DNA of 64,000 nt from Luteimonas sp. S4-F44 (GCF_022637415.1 NZ_CP093340.1:806001-870000); one strand, 5' to 3'; shown: positions 1-9,323, counted from the first letter of the stretch. Notes: a model not told the origin generated them from the letters alone. Numbers and translations are program-made.

Positions 1-450
1 GTGGCGCGGATCTTCGCCGACGCGGTGCGCGACGAACGGCCGGTCTCGGTGCTGTTCGTCGACCTGGATCACTTCAAGTCGGTCAACGACCGCTACGGCC
101 ATGCCTGCGGCGACGACTGCCTGCGCCGGGTCGCCGCCGCGCTGCAGGGGGCGTTGAGCGACGGCGCGGTGTTCGGCCGCTATGGCGGCGAGGAGTTCAT
201 CGTCGTGCTGCCGGGCCTGGAGGGCGCCCGGGCCCGGGTCATCGGCGAGCGCATGCGCATGGCGGTCGAGGAGGTCGATGTCCGGCACGAGGGCGCGCGC
301 GTCGGGCTGTCGGTCAGCATCGGCATCGCGACCCGACGCCGCGGCGAGCGCACCGCCGCCGAGACGCTGGCGCGCGCCGACAAGGCGCTCTACGCCGCCA
401 AGCACGAGGGCAGGAATCGCGTCCGGATGGCGCCGGCGGTCTTCGCCTGA
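1..450 (+). CDS. GGDEF-domain protein, C-terminal part (diguanylate cyclase)
   Basis: The frame is open from the first base, so the GTG at position 1 may be an internal valine and the protein probably begins outside the window. The 149 visible residues form a nearly complete GGDEF domain: the LFVDLDHFKSVNDRYGH nucleotide-binding stretch and the RYGGEEF active-site loop at about residues 60-66 are both present. This domain condenses two GTP into cyclic di-GMP. No RxxD inhibitory site sits five residues before GGEEF, so product inhibition through the usual I-site is not expected. Sensor or membrane domains, if any, lie upstream and cannot be seen. Confidence 0.9.
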   Translation: MARIFADAVRDERPVSVLFVDLDHFKSVNDRYGHACGDDCLRRVAAALQGALSDGAVFGRYGGEEFIVVLPGLEGARARVIGERMRMAVEEVDVRHEGARVGLSVSIGIATRRRGERTAAETLARADKALYAAKHEGRNRVRMAPAVFA

Positions 451-510
451 GGTGCCGGCCGGGAGCAGGGCGCTGCTACGCTGCCGCTCCCCCATTGTTG
501 GATCGGTGCC

Positions 511-1443
511 ATGCACGACGTTCCTGCCGGCCGCGCCGCACTTGCGAGCATGTTGGTCGGCGCCGTGCTGATCGGCAGCAATGGCCTGATGGTGCGCCTG
601 GCCGGTACGCCGCCGACGATCTCGGCGTTCTACCGCATGCTGTTCGCCGGCGCGCTGCTGACGCTCTGGGTCGCGCTGCGCCGCGATTGGCGTCCGATTC
701 CCGCGCGGCTGTGGTGGCTGGCGCTGTTGCCTGCCGCCGCGTTCGCGGCCGACCTATGGCTGTGGCATCGCAGCATCCTGCTGATCGGCCCCGGCCTGGC
801 GACGCTGCTGGCCAATGCGCAGGTGTTCTTCATGGCGCTCGCCGGGATGGTGCTGTTCGGTGAACGGCTCGGACCGCGCTTTCTGGGCGGCATCGCGCTC
901 GCGTTTCTTGGCCTATGGCTGCTGCTCGGCGCAGACTGGGCCACGCTGCCGGCCGACTATCGCTGGGGCGTGTGGCTGGGGCTGGGCACCGGCCTGTGCT
1001 ACGCGGTCTACAACGTCGGCTTGCGCCAGGTGCAACGCGCCGGACAGCGGCTGGCGCCGCTGCGGGCCGCGCCGATCGCACAGGTGTTGGCGCTGGTATC
1101 GCTGCTGTGCGCGGTGCTGCTGGGGCTGGCGGGCTGGGCGGAGGGCGTGTCGTTCGCGATCCCGAGCTGGCGCGCCCTGGCCTGGCTGCTGGTGCTGGCC
1201 GGGCTGGGGCACTGCCTGAGCTGGATGCTGATCTCGCGGGCGATGCAGCAGTTGCCGGTCGCGCTGGTGGGCCTGTTGTTGCTCGCCCAGCCGGTGTGCG
1301 CGTTCGTGCTCGACCTGGTGGTGCTGCAGCGGCCGACGTTGCCGCGGGAATGGCTGGGGCTGGCGTGCACGCTGGCCGGCATCTTCCTCGCCGGGCTGAA
1401 GGGCCGCGATCGTGCGCGGGCATCGCCGCCGCAGCGCCCTTGA
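511..1443 (+). CDS. EamA/DMT-superfamily transporter
   Basis: The 310-aa product has about ten evenly spaced hydrophobic segments arranged as two five-helix halves, the layout of EamA (RhaT/YdcZ-like) drug/metabolite transporters of the inner membrane. The early signature GSNGLMVRLAGTPPTISAFYR is typical of the first repeat. Substrates of this superfamily vary widely (amino acids, metabolites, drugs) and cannot be inferred here. It starts 60 bases after the GGDEF gene on the same strand, and the ATG at 511 is the first one consistent with the first helix. The function call is family-level only. Confidence 0.85.
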   Translation: MHDVPAGRAALASMLVGAVLIGSNGLMVRLAGTPPTISAFYRMLFAGALLTLWVALRRDWRPIPARLWWLALLPAAAFAADLWLWHRSILLIGPGLATLLANAQVFFMALAGMVLFGERLGPRFLGGIALAFLGLWLLLGADWATLPADYRWGVWLGLGTGLCYAVYNVGLRQVQRAGQRLAPLRAAPIAQVLALVSLLCAVLLGLAGWAEGVSFAIPSWRALAWLLVLAGLGHCLSWMLISRAMQQLPVALVGLLLLAQPVCAFVLDLVVLQRPTLPREWLGLACTLAGIFLAGLKGRDRARASPPQRP

Positions 1444-1509
1444 ACCCTGGGTCGGTATGCCGCATCCATGAGGAGCGGCGACCGGCCGCATCCGCAGGAG
1501 GATTCGACG

Positions 1510-2163
<654 letters not shown>

Positions 2164-2184
2164 CGGCGCCTGTACGAGTCCGGC

Positions 2185-3105
2185 TCAGGCGGCGCGCGCC
2201 GCCGTCGGGTCGAGCAGGCCGGCCGGCAGCGCGCGCAGCGCCTCGGCCAGCCGCAGCAGGAAATCGTGCATCGCCGAACTGCGGCGCCACACCATCGCGA
2301 TCCGCCGCGTCGGACGGGTATCGCTGAAGTCGAGCAGGTGCAGATGCGGCGACGGCGCCACCGGCGGTTTGGTCGCGAGCACCGGCAGCAGGGTCACGCC
2401 GACGTTCGCGGCGACCATCTGACGCAGCGTCTCCAGGCTCGTGGCGCGGAACTCGGCATGCTCGGCGGCGCCCGACAACCGGCACACGTCCAGTGCCTGC
2501 TCGCGCATGCAGTGGCCGTCCTCGAGCAGCAACAGCTTCTGCTGCGACAGGGCCGGCAGGTCCAACTGGTTCTGCGCGGCCAGCGGATGGCGGTCGGAGA
2601 CTGCGAGCACGAACGGCTCCTCGAACAGGAACTGGGTGTGCAGTTGCTCGTCGTCGAGCGGCAACGCAAGGATCGCCGCGTCGAGCCGGCCGTCGTGCAG
2701 CCGCGACAACAGCACGTCGCTCTTCTCCTCGATCAGCAGCAGTTCGAGCTCGGGGAACCTTGCGCGTACCAGCGGCACGGCGTGCGGGAGCAGATAGGGC
2801 CCGAGCGTGGGAAACACGCCGAGCCGGATCGAGCCGGCCTCGGGATCGGCACTGCGCCGCGCGACGTCTTTCATCTGTTCGATGTCGGCGACGATCCGCC
2901 GCGCGCGCTCGGCGATCTGCTGGCCGGTCGGGGTCAGCATGACCTTGCGCGGCGCACGCTCGACCAGCGCCACGCCCAGTTCCTCTTCCAGCTTGCGGAT
3001 CTGCGTCGACAGCGTTGGCTGGCTGACAAAGCAACTGGCCGCGGCGCGGCCGAAATGCCGATGCTCGGCCAATGCGACGAAGTAGCGCAGATCCCGCAGG
3101 TTCAT
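2185..3105 (-). CDS. oxyR: hydrogen-peroxide sensing LysR-type regulator OxyR
   Basis: This 306-aa LysR-family regulator has an N-terminal winged helix-turn-helix (about residues 1-65: DLRYFVALAEHRHFGRAA...FVSQPTLSTQI) and a C-terminal sensor domain. The two redox cysteines fall at C199 and C208 in GHCMREQALDVC, the same numbering as E. coli OxyR, where they form a disulfide on contact with peroxide. The downstream RATSLETLRQMVAA segment is also diagnostic. It lies just after ahpF on the same strand, and an OxyR-type box is present upstream of ahpC, so it probably activates ahpC-ahpF and may be co-transcribed with them. Confidence 0.95.
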   Translation of the reverse strand: MNLRDLRYFVALAEHRHFGRAAASCFVSQPTLSTQIRKLEEELGVALVERAPRKVMLTPTGQQIAERARRIVADIEQMKDVARRSADPEAGSIRLGVFPTLGPYLLPHAVPLVRARFPELELLLIEEKSDVLLSRLHDGRLDAAILALPLDDEQLHTQFLFEEPFVLAVSDRHPLAAQNQLDLPALSQQKLLLLEDGHCMREQALDVCRLSGAAEHAEFRATSLETLRQMVAANVGVTLLPVLATKPPVAPSPHLHLLDFSDTRPTRRIAMVWRRSSAMHDFLLRLAEALRALPAGLLDPTAARAA

Positions 3106-3199
3106 CGCTGCGCGCTCCGGTGGCCGCGCGCCGACGCGCTGCCCGGTCGCCGCACTGCGACGACCAGGCAGGTCGCATGGTCTGCGGGCGCGCCCATGC

Positions 3200-4780
3200 T
3201 CAGGCGGCCGCCGCCTGCGGTGCCGGCGCGGAGTGCCGGATCAGGTGGTCGAACGCGCTCAGTGCCGCCTTCGAGCCTTCGCCCATCGCGATGACGATCT
3301 GCTTGTAGGGCACCGTGGTCACATCGCCAGCGGCGAACACGCCCGGCACGCTGGTCTGGCCGCGGGCATCGACGACGATCTCGCCGCGCGGGCTCAACTC
3401 GACCACGCCCTTCAACCACTCGGTGTTGGGCAGCAGGCCGATCTGCACGAACACGCCCTCGAGCTCGACGCGGTGATCGCCGCCGCCGACGCGATCGCGA
3501 TACACCAGGCCGTTGACCCGACTGCCGTCGCCGAGCACCTCGGTCGTCTGCGCGCTGGTGACGATGCGTACGTTCGCCAGACTGCGCAGCTTGCGCTGCA
3601 GCACCTCGTCGGCGCGCAGCTGCGCGTCGAACTCGATCAGCGTGACGTGGGCGACGATGCCGGCCAGGTCGATCGCGGCCTCGACGCCGGAGTTACCGCC
3701 GCCGATCACCGCCACGCGCTTGCCCTTGAACAGCGGCCCGTCGCAATGCGGGCAGTAGGCCACGCCCTTGTTGCGGTACTGATCCTCGCCCGGCACGTTC
3801 ATCTGCCGCCAGCGTGCGCCGGTGGCCAGCACCACGGTCCGCGAGCGCAGCGACGCGCCGTTCTCCAACTGCACCTCGATCAGCCCGTCGTCGACGGCCG
3901 GCACCAGCCGCGTGCCGCGCTGCAGGTTCATGATGTCGACCTCGTACTCGCGCACGTGCTGCTCGAGCGCAGCGGCGAGCTTCGGGCCCTCGGTCTCTTT
4001 GACCGAAATGAAATTCTCGATCGCCATCGTGTCGAGCACCTGGCCGCCGAAACGCTCGGCGGCGATGCCGGTGCGGATGCCCTTGCGCGCAGCGTAGATC
4101 GCCGCGGCCGCGCCGGCCGGGCCGCCACCCACGACCAGGACCTCGAACGGCGCCTTGTCGGCGATCTTCGCGGCCTCGCGTTTTGCCGCGCCGGTGTCGA
4201 GCTTGGCAACGATCTGCTCGAGCGTCATCCGGCCCTGATCGAACTTCTCGCCGTTGAGGAATACGGTCGGCACCGACATGATCTCGCGTGCCTCGACCTC
4301 GTCCTGGAACAATGCGCCGTCGATGGCCACGTGGCGGATGCGCGGATTGAGCACCGCCGCCAGATTCAGCGCCTGCACCACGTCCGGGCAGTTCTGGCAC
4401 GACAGCGAGTAGTAGGTCTCGAACAGGTACTCGCCTTCGAGCGCGGCGACCTGCTCGAGCGTCTCCTGCGCAGCCTTCGACGGGTGGCCGCCGACCTGCA
4501 GCAGCGCCAGCACCAGCGAGGTGAACTCATGTCCCATCGGCAGGCCGGCGAAGCGCAGCGAGATGTCGTGACCGGGGGAGGTCAGCGCGAACGACGGGCG
4601 TCGCGCATCGTCGCCGCCCAGGTCGATCGTGATGCGATCGCTGGCTTCGGCGAGGTCATCGAGCAGGCTGCGCAGCTCGGCGGACTTGGGGCTGTCGTCG
4701 AGCGAGGCCACGATGTGGATCGGGCGCACGGCGCGGGCCAGGTAGCCCTTGAGCTGGGCTTTGAGGTCGGCTTCCAACAT
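3200..4780 (-). CDS. ahpF: alkyl hydroperoxide reductase subunit F
   Basis: AhpF passes electrons from NADH through FAD and two disulfide centres to AhpC. The 526-aa protein shows, in order, an N-terminal tandem thioredoxin-like domain with CQNC (C128/C131), an FAD-binding GGGPAG at about 218-223, the active-site CPHC (C343/C346) and an NADH-binding GGGNSG near 360-365. The start at 4780 follows an AGGAG motif and gives the normal family length; the frame stays open upstream but without homologous sequence. It follows ahpC on the same strand, separated by 168 bases dense in hairpins, and precedes oxyR. Confidence 0.96.
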   Translation of the reverse strand: MLEADLKAQLKGYLARAVRPIHIVASLDDSPKSAELRSLLDDLAEASDRITIDLGGDDARRPSFALTSPGHDISLRFAGLPMGHEFTSLVLALLQVGGHPSKAAQETLEQVAALEGEYLFETYYSLSCQNCPDVVQALNLAAVLNPRIRHVAIDGALFQDEVEAREIMSVPTVFLNGEKFDQGRMTLEQIVAKLDTGAAKREAAKIADKAPFEVLVVGGGPAGAAAAIYAARKGIRTGIAAERFGGQVLDTMAIENFISVKETEGPKLAAALEQHVREYEVDIMNLQRGTRLVPAVDDGLIEVQLENGASLRSRTVVLATGARWRQMNVPGEDQYRNKGVAYCPHCDGPLFKGKRVAVIGGGNSGVEAAIDLAGIVAHVTLIEFDAQLRADEVLQRKLRSLANVRIVTSAQTTEVLGDGSRVNGLVYRDRVGGGDHRVELEGVFVQIGLLPNTEWLKGVVELSPRGEIVVDARGQTSVPGVFAAGDVTTVPYKQIVIAMGEGSKAALSAFDHLIRHSAPAPQAAAA

Positions 4781-4847
4781 GGTCGGCTCCTGGAGGCAGG
4801 GTGGGGCGGTACGCGACGTGCCATGACGGCGCATCGGACGGCGGGAG

Positions 4848-4938
4848 GGAGGCGAACCGGAAACCGCGCACGCACGGGTTCCGGTTCGCCTCCATCCCCG
4901 AAGCGGGGATGGAGGCGGCCGCGGCACACGCCGCGGCC
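4848..4938 (-). promoter_or_regulatory. three strong hairpins in the ahpC-ahpF spacer, two mutually exclusive
   Basis: Three inverted repeats fill most of the spacer. Arms at 4917-4925/4930-4938 are perfect over 9 bp with a 4-base loop. Arms at 4887-4900/4904-4917 are perfect over 14 bp with a 3-base loop. Arms at 4848-4865/4876-4893 match at 17 of 18 positions. The second and third share bases 4887-4893, so only one can form fully at a time. None is followed by a T-tract on the ahpF-sense strand, so these are not ordinary intrinsic terminators. They may protect the ahpC 3' end or lower ahpF expression relative to ahpC; that role is inference. Confidence 0.6.
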
Positions 4939-4948
4939 GGTTCGCAGA

Positions 4949-5512
4949 TCAGATCTTGCCGACCAGATCCAGCGACGGTGCCAGCGTCTTCTCGCCTTCC
5001 TTCCACTTGGCCGGGCAGACCTCGTTCGGATGGGCGGCGACGTACTGCGCGGCCTTGAGCTTGCGCAGGGTCTCGGTGACGTCGCGGGCGATGGCGTTGT
5101 CGTGGATCTCCAGCGTCTTGATCACGCCTTCGGGATTGATGATGAATGTGCCACGCAGCGCGAGGCCTTCTTCCTCGATGTGCACGCCGAACGCGCGGGT
5201 CAGCTGGTGGGTCGGGTCGCCGACCAGCGGGAACTGCGCCTTGCCGACGGCAGGCGAGGTCTCGTGCCACACCTTGTGCGAGAAGTGCGTGTCGGTGGTG
5301 ACGATGTAGACCTCGGCGCCGGCCTTCTGGAACTCGGCGTAATGCTCGGCGGCGTCCTCGACCTCGGTCGGGCAATTGAAGGTGAAGGCGGCCGGCATGA
5401 AGATCAGCACCGACCACTTGCCCTTCAGGCTCTCGTTGCTGACTTCGACGAACTCGCCGTTCTGGAACGCAGTGGCCTTGAACGGCTTGATTTCGGTGTT
5501 GATGAGGGACAT
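4949..5512 (-). CDS. ahpC: alkyl hydroperoxide reductase subunit C (2-Cys peroxiredoxin)
   Basis: AhpC reduces hydrogen peroxide, organic hydroperoxides and peroxynitrite in the cytoplasm and is re-reduced by AhpF. The 187-aa protein has the peroxidatic cysteine C47 in AAFTFNCPTE and the resolving cysteine C166 in NEVCPAKW, as in the E. coli enzyme. The ATG at 5512 is preceded by AAGGAG at good spacing, so the 22 extra open codons upstream are not used. It is the first gene of an ahpC-ahpF(-oxyR) set, with an OxyR-type box about 120 bases upstream of the start. Confidence 0.97.
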   Translation of the reverse strand: MSLINTEIKPFKATAFQNGEFVEVSNESLKGKWSVLIFMPAAFTFNCPTEVEDAAEHYAEFQKAGAEVYIVTTDTHFSHKVWHETSPAVGKAQFPLVGDPTHQLTRAFGVHIEEEGLALRGTFIINPEGVIKTLEIHDNAIARDVTETLRKLKAAQYVAAHPNEVCPAKWKEGEKTLAPSLDLVGKI

Positions 5513-5592
5513 GGAAACTCCTTGGGTGAAGAGGGTGCGGCCGTGGCTGGCCGGCGGCCGGAGAGACCGGCTGGGCATAGGTTAGGCCTGGT

Positions 5593-5645
5593 CTATCGAT
5601 ATGTAAAATCGATAAGTCGAATCCTATCGATAGGTTCAGGCTATC
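5593..5645 (-). promoter_or_regulatory. OxyR-type operator and ahpC promoter region
   Basis: ATAG at 5630-5633, seven bases, then CTAT at 5641-5644 reproduces exactly one half of the E. coli OxyR consensus (ATAG-N7-CTAT). The same ATAG is the right end of a perfect 12-bp palindrome CCTATCGATAGG (5623-5634), and a looser ATCGAT inverted repeat lies at 5595-5613. On the minus strand TTCGAC (complement of 5616-5621) could serve as the -35 element directly beside the box, the usual activator position. The second OxyR half-site is not a clean match, and no convincing -10 was found. Confidence 0.6.
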
Positions 5646-5650
5646 GGTTG

Positions 5651-5818
5651 TGGATTCGGCGAATGCCTCTCTGAAATCGCTTGCAATCGCTGCTGCACTG
5701 CAGCAATATCAGGCGCAAGGGGCTGGTCGACGCAACACCGGTGACCCGCCCAGGCGGTCCAGGCCGCACACCCCATTCCGTGTCCGTACCTCCCTCCCAC
5801 ACGTGTCACGGAATCTTT
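5651..5818 (+). ncRNA. candidate small RNA divergent from ahpC (speculative)
   Basis: About 170 bases between the OxyR-type box and a well-formed terminator contain no plausible gene on the plus strand, yet the terminator faces that way. A transcript starting near the box and ending at about 5846 would explain it. An imperfectly centred palindrome (TGCTGCA-C-TGCAGCA, 5691-5705) lies inside. No tRNA or other known RNA fold was recognised. The boundaries are guesses; only the terminator is supported directly. Confidence 0.25.
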
Positions 5819-5850
5819 GAAGGCGGCTTCGGCCGCCTTCATTTTGTCTG
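5819..5850 (+). terminator. intrinsic terminator with no recognised upstream gene
   Basis: A perfect 9-bp stem (5819-5827 with 5832-5840) closes a TTCG tetraloop and is followed by ATTTTGTCTGTCT on the plus strand. The minus-strand flank is not T-rich, so the terminator acts on a plus-strand transcript. The nearest upstream gene, ahpC, is on the other strand, which makes the terminator an orphan. Confidence 0.7.
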
Positions 5851-5878
5851 TCTGCAAGTGAGAGGACGGGCCTTACTC

Positions 5879-5949
5879 CGGATGGGCAGCCGCCTGCCGG
5901 CCGGAAACCGCTCTCCCCTCGGCAAGGCCGCTGCGCGGTCCGGCCACGC
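5879..5949. repeat. left arm of a 71-bp inverted repeat
   Basis: This segment matches the reverse complement of 6391-6461 at 69 of 71 positions. Weaker similarity continues inward for some tens of bases with an insertion or deletion. The sequence is non-coding, and it may be a dispersed repetitive element or the end of a degraded mobile element. The 7-mer ACTCCGG occurs at both outer sides (5875-5881, 6470-6476) and could be a chance match. Confidence 0.8.
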
Positions 5950-6292
5950 GAAGCGCGCGTGGCGCTCACATCGATGCGCGGCAATGTTGCGCACACCATC
6001 CATGCTCTCCCTGCCTTGATAGGGGCGTGCACCCGCTCCGCTTCGCGGATCGGTCCGGCCCGGCGCAGCGCGCCGGGCGTTCGCCCACTCGCGCGGCATG
6101 CCGCACAAGCTAAAGTGGGCTCACCCATGGCGCGCTTGACGCGGTCACCGGCCACCAGTCAGCTGCTATGACCGCTTGCAACCCGACTTCGGATGTACGT
6201 TGAGTCGCCCGCTTGAAGAAGTCGCGCGCCGTCGGCCCCAGCGCGTTCAGGACTGCTCCCCGGCTCGGTCAGTCAGCATAAAACCGGAGTCT
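5950..6292. other. gene-free stretch inside the repeat element
   Basis: I see no protein-coding gene here on either strand: the open frames lack ribosome-binding sites, have no recognisable family and run across the repeats. The composition is slightly less GC-rich than the neighbouring genes. It may be the remnant interior of an inserted element bounded by the 71-bp arms. Confidence 0.5.
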
Positions 6293-6349
6293 AAAACCGG
6301 GGTCAGAGTGCAATTTCGCGAGGCGAAAATACACTCTGACCCCGGTTTT
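6293..6349. repeat. REP/REPIN-like palindrome
   Basis: Two perfect 18-base arms, 6293-6310 and 6332-6349, are separated by 21 bases that contain a second small hairpin (TTTCGC with GCGAAA). The GGGGTCAGAGTG arm sequence resembles palindromes that accompany REP-associated tyrosine transposases in this group; that link is from memory. A partial direct copy of the arm start (AAAACCGGAGTCT) lies just before it. No transposase gene is present in the window. Confidence 0.65.
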
Positions 6350-6390
6350 GCGAAGGGGGGCGTCAAGGCAGGCGAGCGCCATCAGTGCTT

Positions 6391-6461
6391 GCGTGGCCGG
6401 ACCGCGCAGCGGCCTTGCCGAGGGGAGAGCGGCTTCCGGCCGGCAAGCGGCTGCCCATCCG
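6391..6461. repeat. right arm of the 71-bp inverted repeat
   Basis: This is the inverted partner of 5879-5949, with two mismatches over 71 bases. It ends 39 bases from the stop codon of the esterase gene, so the element sits directly against a functional gene without disrupting it. Confidence 0.8.
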
Positions 6462-6500
6462 AAGAGGCAACTCCGGGCCCTGCGCTCGGGAATAGAACGC

Positions 6501-7400
6501 TTATCTTGCCCGCGCACCGGGCACAGCCCGATGGGGATCCGGGCCTTGTTCGGCGCCTGCGCGCCGCGTCGACGACACGAAGTCCAGCACCGCAGGCAAT
6601 ACCGTCGGGGCCCGCGCTGGGTTGTAGAACGCCGCCGCGGGCGCGAAATGATGCGCGCCGGGCAGGATCAGCAGCGTCGAGGCCTCGCCGTGACTGCGTA
6701 GCGCCGCGTCCAGGCGCCGGCTCTCGTCCACATCGACGGTGCGGTCGGCATCGCCGTGCACCAACAGGAACGGCGGCTCGTCACCATCGACGAACCGCAG
6801 CGGCATCGCGTCCGGCCATTGCGTGCGCGGCCCGAACACCGTCGCCAGGTGCGAGTCGATTGCGAAATCGTAGGGGCCAGCCAGGCCGATCACCCCGGCC
6901 AGATCGCGCGGCGCCATGCCGACCGCGGCCAGATGACGTGCATCGGTGCCCAACAGCGCCGCGATCTGCGCGCCGGCCGAGTGCCCGGCGACAAACAGCC
7001 GTCGAGGATCGCCGCCATAGGCCTGTGCGTGGTCGCGGGTCCAGCGCACCGCCCGTGCCGCGTCGCCGACGAAATCGGGAAAACCGGCGGCCGGAAACGT
7101 CCGGTAGTCGGCGACGATCGCGACGATGCCGTGCTGCGCCAACCGGCTGCCGACGAAGCGGTACTGCGCGCGGTTGCCACGCCGCCACGAACCGCCGTAG
7201 AAGAACACCACGACGGCGGCGCCGCTGACCGGCGCGGCCGGGCGGTAGAGGTCGAGCGACAGTCCACGGTCGGCGTCGTATACGGCGCTGACAGCGGGTC
7301 GGTCGCTGTGTCGGTTGACCACTGCGAAGAACGCGCTCTGGCAGGCGGACAGCGTGAGCGCGAACAGCGCCGCAAGGCAGATGCGCAAGGCAGAAGGCAT
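6501..7400 (-). CDS. lipoprotein alpha/beta hydrolase (carboxylesterase-like)
   Basis: The 299-aa product begins with a signal peptide ending in the lipobox LSAC (C20), so it is probably a membrane-anchored lipoprotein. The alpha/beta hydrolase core shows an oxyanion-hole segment FFYGGSW, the nucleophile elbow GHSAGA, an acid in HGDADRTVD and the catalytic histidine in PGAHHF. This pattern fits the esterase/BD-FAE group acting on small or acyl esters; the substrate is unknown. A second in-frame ATG lies 33 bases upstream at 7433; I prefer 7400 because the signal peptide is more compact. It is divergent from prmC, 65 bases away. Confidence 0.8.
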   Translation of the reverse strand: MPSALRICLAALFALTLSACQSAFFAVVNRHSDRPAVSAVYDADRGLSLDLYRPAAPVSGAAVVVFFYGGSWRRGNRAQYRFVGSRLAQHGIVAIVADYRTFPAAGFPDFVGDAARAVRWTRDHAQAYGGDPRRLFVAGHSAGAQIAALLGTDARHLAAVGMAPRDLAGVIGLAGPYDFAIDSHLATVFGPRTQWPDAMPLRFVDGDEPPFLLVHGDADRTVDVDESRRLDAALRSHGEASTLLILPGAHHFAPAAAFYNPARAPTVLPAVLDFVSSTRRAGAEQGPDPHRAVPGARAR

Positions 7401-7465
7401 CAGCGGTCGCTCGAGCGAGAAGGCGACCACCATGCCCGACGCCCGCGCCGCTACGATGTGAAGCC

Positions 7466-8320
7466 ATGGATACGCCTTCTCTCCGACTCGATGCGGTGCT
7501 GCGTGCCGCTGCATCGCGCATCGACGCCACCGATGCTCGCTGGCTGCTCGCGCATGCCGTCGGGCGTCCGCACAGCTGGTTGTTCGCGCATGGCGACGAC
7601 CCGATTGAGCCGGCACTGGCCGCGCGCTTCGACGCGCTGGTGGCGCGCCGCGCTGCCGGTGAGCCGGTCGCCTACCTGATCGGACGCCGCGGCTTCTGGC
7701 GGTTTGATTTGGCGGTGTCGCGAGCGACGCTGATTCCCCGGCCCGAGACCGAGCGGCTGGTCGAGCTGACGTTGGCGCGGCTGCCGGCCGGGCCTGACGC
7801 GGCGGTGGCCGACCTGGGCACCGGCAGCGGCGCGGTCGCGCTCGCGCTTGCGGTCGAGCGCCCGGACGTCGAGGTGATTGCGACCGACTTGAGCGAGGAC
7901 GCACTCGCCGTCGCGCGTGCCAATGCCGCCGAACTGGGGCTGGCGCGCGTGACGTTCCTGGCTGGCGACTGGTACGCGCCGCTCGCGGATCGGCGCTTCG
8001 ATGTGCTGGTCAGCAACCCGCCGTACATCGAGGCGGACGATCCGCATCTGGCCCGTGGCGACCTGCGCTTCGAACCGCCGACCGCACTGGTCTCCGGCGA
8101 TGACGGCCTCGATGCGATCCGCGTACTGGCCGGTGGTGCCTGTGCGCACCTGCGCCCCGGCGGCTGGCTGCTGGTCGAGCACGGTCTGGCGCAAGGCGAG
8201 GCGGTGCGCGCGCTGTTCAAAGCGGCAGGGCTTGGTGATGTGGAGACCGCGCGTGATCTCGAGCAGCGCGACCGCGTGACCCTCGGACGCGCGCCGGGGG
8301 CGCCCGACCGCGGCTGTTAG
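7466..8320 (+). CDS. prmC: peptide chain release factor N5-glutamine methyltransferase PrmC
   Basis: PrmC methylates the glutamine of the GGQ motif in release factors 1 and 2, using S-adenosylmethionine. The 284-aa protein has the N-terminal helical release-factor-binding domain, the IPRPETE stretch, the SAM-binding DLGTGSG (116-122) and the catalytic NPPY (184-187) in [13 protein letters not shown]. Length and order match the family. In many genomes prmC follows prfA; here it does not, and its downstream neighbour is pip, 32 bases away on the same strand. Confidence 0.95.
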   Translation: MDTPSLRLDAVLRAAASRIDATDARWLLAHAVGRPHSWLFAHGDDPIEPALAARFDALVARRAAGEPVAYLIGRRGFWRFDLAVSRATLIPRPETERLVELTLARLPAGPDAAVADLGTGSGAVALALAVERPDVEVIATDLSEDALAVARANAAELGLARVTFLAGDWYAPLADRRFDVLVSNPPYIEADDPHLARGDLRFEPPTALVSGDDGLDAIRVLAGGACAHLRPGGWLLVEHGLAQGEAVRALFKAAGLGDVETARDLEQRDRVTLGRAPGAPDRGC

Positions 8321-8352
8321 ACTGGCGGCCGGTTCCTTTCGGATGCCCGTGC

Positions 8353-9294
8353 ATGCGACAGCTCTATCCCGCCATCGAACCCTACGACACCGGTTCGCTG
8401 GCCGTCGACGATCGACACGTCCTGTACTACGAACAGTGCGGTAACCCGAAGGGCAAGCCGGTCGTGCTGCTGCATGGCGGCCCGGGCGGCGGTTGCAGCC
8501 CGAAGATGCGCTGCTTCCACGATCCGGCGAAGTACCGCATCGTGCTGTTCGACCAGCGTGGCGCGGGACGCTCGACGCCGCATGCCGATCTTGTCGCCAA
8601 CACGACCTGGGATCTGGTCGCTGACATCGAGCGCCTGCGCGAGCACCTGGGCATCGAGCAGTGGCAGATCTTCGGTGGCTCGTGGGGGTCGACGCTGGCG
8701 CTGGCCTACGCCCAGAGCCACGCGCGCCGGGTCACCGAACTGGTCCTGCGCGGCATCTTCATGCTGCGGCGCTGGGAGCTGGAATGGTTCTACCAGGAAG
8801 GCGCGTCGCGCCTGTTCCCGGAAGCCTGGCAGCAGTACATCGCCGCGATTCCGCAGAACGAGCGTGGCGACCTGATCGCCGCGTTCCACAAGCGTCTGAC
8901 CAGCGACGACGAAGGCGTGCGCCTGGACGCCGCCCGCGCGTGGAGCGTCTGGGAAGGCGCCACGAGCTTTTTGCACATCGACGAGGACTTCGCCGGCAGC
9001 CATGCCGATGCGCGGTTCGCGCTCGCGTTCGCACGCATCGAGAACCACTATTTCGTCAACGGCGGGTTCTTCGAAGTCGACGACCAGTTGCTGCGCGACG
9101 CCTACCGCATCGTCGATATCCCCGGCGTCATCGTGCACGGCCGCTACGACGTCGTCTGTCCGGTGCAGAACGCCTGGGACCTGCATCAGGTCTGGCCGAA
9201 GGCCGAGCTGGTGATCACGCCGGCCTCGGGCCACTCGGCGTTCGAAGCCGAGAACATCGACGCGCTGGTCCGCGCGACCGACCGCTTCGCCTGA
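8353..9294 (+). CDS. pip: proline iminopeptidase
   Basis: The 313-aa cytoplasmic alpha/beta hydrolase (peptidase family S33) removes N-terminal proline from peptides. The oxyanion segment HGGPGGG lies at 41-47, the nucleophile serine S110 in GGSWGS, the acid D265 in HGRYDVVCP and the histidine H293 in SGHSAFE. The sequence resembles Xanthomonas Pip throughout. It is probably co-transcribed with prmC, and a GC-rich hairpin follows the stop. Confidence 0.95.
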   Translation: MRQLYPAIEPYDTGSLAVDDRHVLYYEQCGNPKGKPVVLLHGGPGGGCSPKMRCFHDPAKYRIVLFDQRGAGRSTPHADLVANTTWDLVADIERLREHLGIEQWQIFGGSWGSTLALAYAQSHARRVTELVLRGIFMLRRWELEWFYQEGASRLFPEAWQQYIAAIPQNERGDLIAAFHKRLTSDDEGVRLDAARAWSVWEGATSFLHIDEDFAGSHADARFALAFARIENHYFVNGGFFEVDDQLLRDAYRIVDIPGVIVHGRYDVVCPVQNAWDLHQVWPKAELVITPASGHSAFEAENIDALVRATDRFA

Positions 9295-9301
9295 TCCACT
9301 G

Positions 9302-9323
9302 CGCGCCCGCATGTGCGGGCGCG
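9302..9323 (+). terminator. hairpin after pip
   Basis: CGCGCCCGC (9302-9310) pairs perfectly with GCGGGCGCG (9315-9323) around a four-base loop, starting eight bases after the pip stop. There is no proper T-tract, so termination is plausible but weak. Confidence 0.35.

Noticed and set aside
3233..5674. 813-codon open frame on the plus strand opposite ahpF and ahpC
   Set aside because: It lies antisense to well-recognised genes, has no family resemblance, and such frames are a by-product of high GC with strong third-position bias.
5651..5818. possible tRNA, tmRNA or SRP RNA before the orphan terminator
   Set aside because: No T-loop sequence, acceptor pairing or SRP core motif could be found on either strand.
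5636..5857. 73-codon minus-strand frame upstream of ahpC
   Set aside because: It begins inside the terminator hairpin, lacks a ribosome-binding site and has no family resemblance.
5875..6476. ACTCCGG at both outer edges of the 71-bp repeats as a target-site duplication
   Set aside because: It overlaps the left arm and is separated from the right arm by nine bases, so the geometry is wrong for a clean duplication; seven bases can also match by chance in GC-rich DNA.
6176..7228. 350-codon plus-strand frame across the repeat element and the esterase gene
   Set aside because: It is antisense to the esterase and low-complexity in the remainder.
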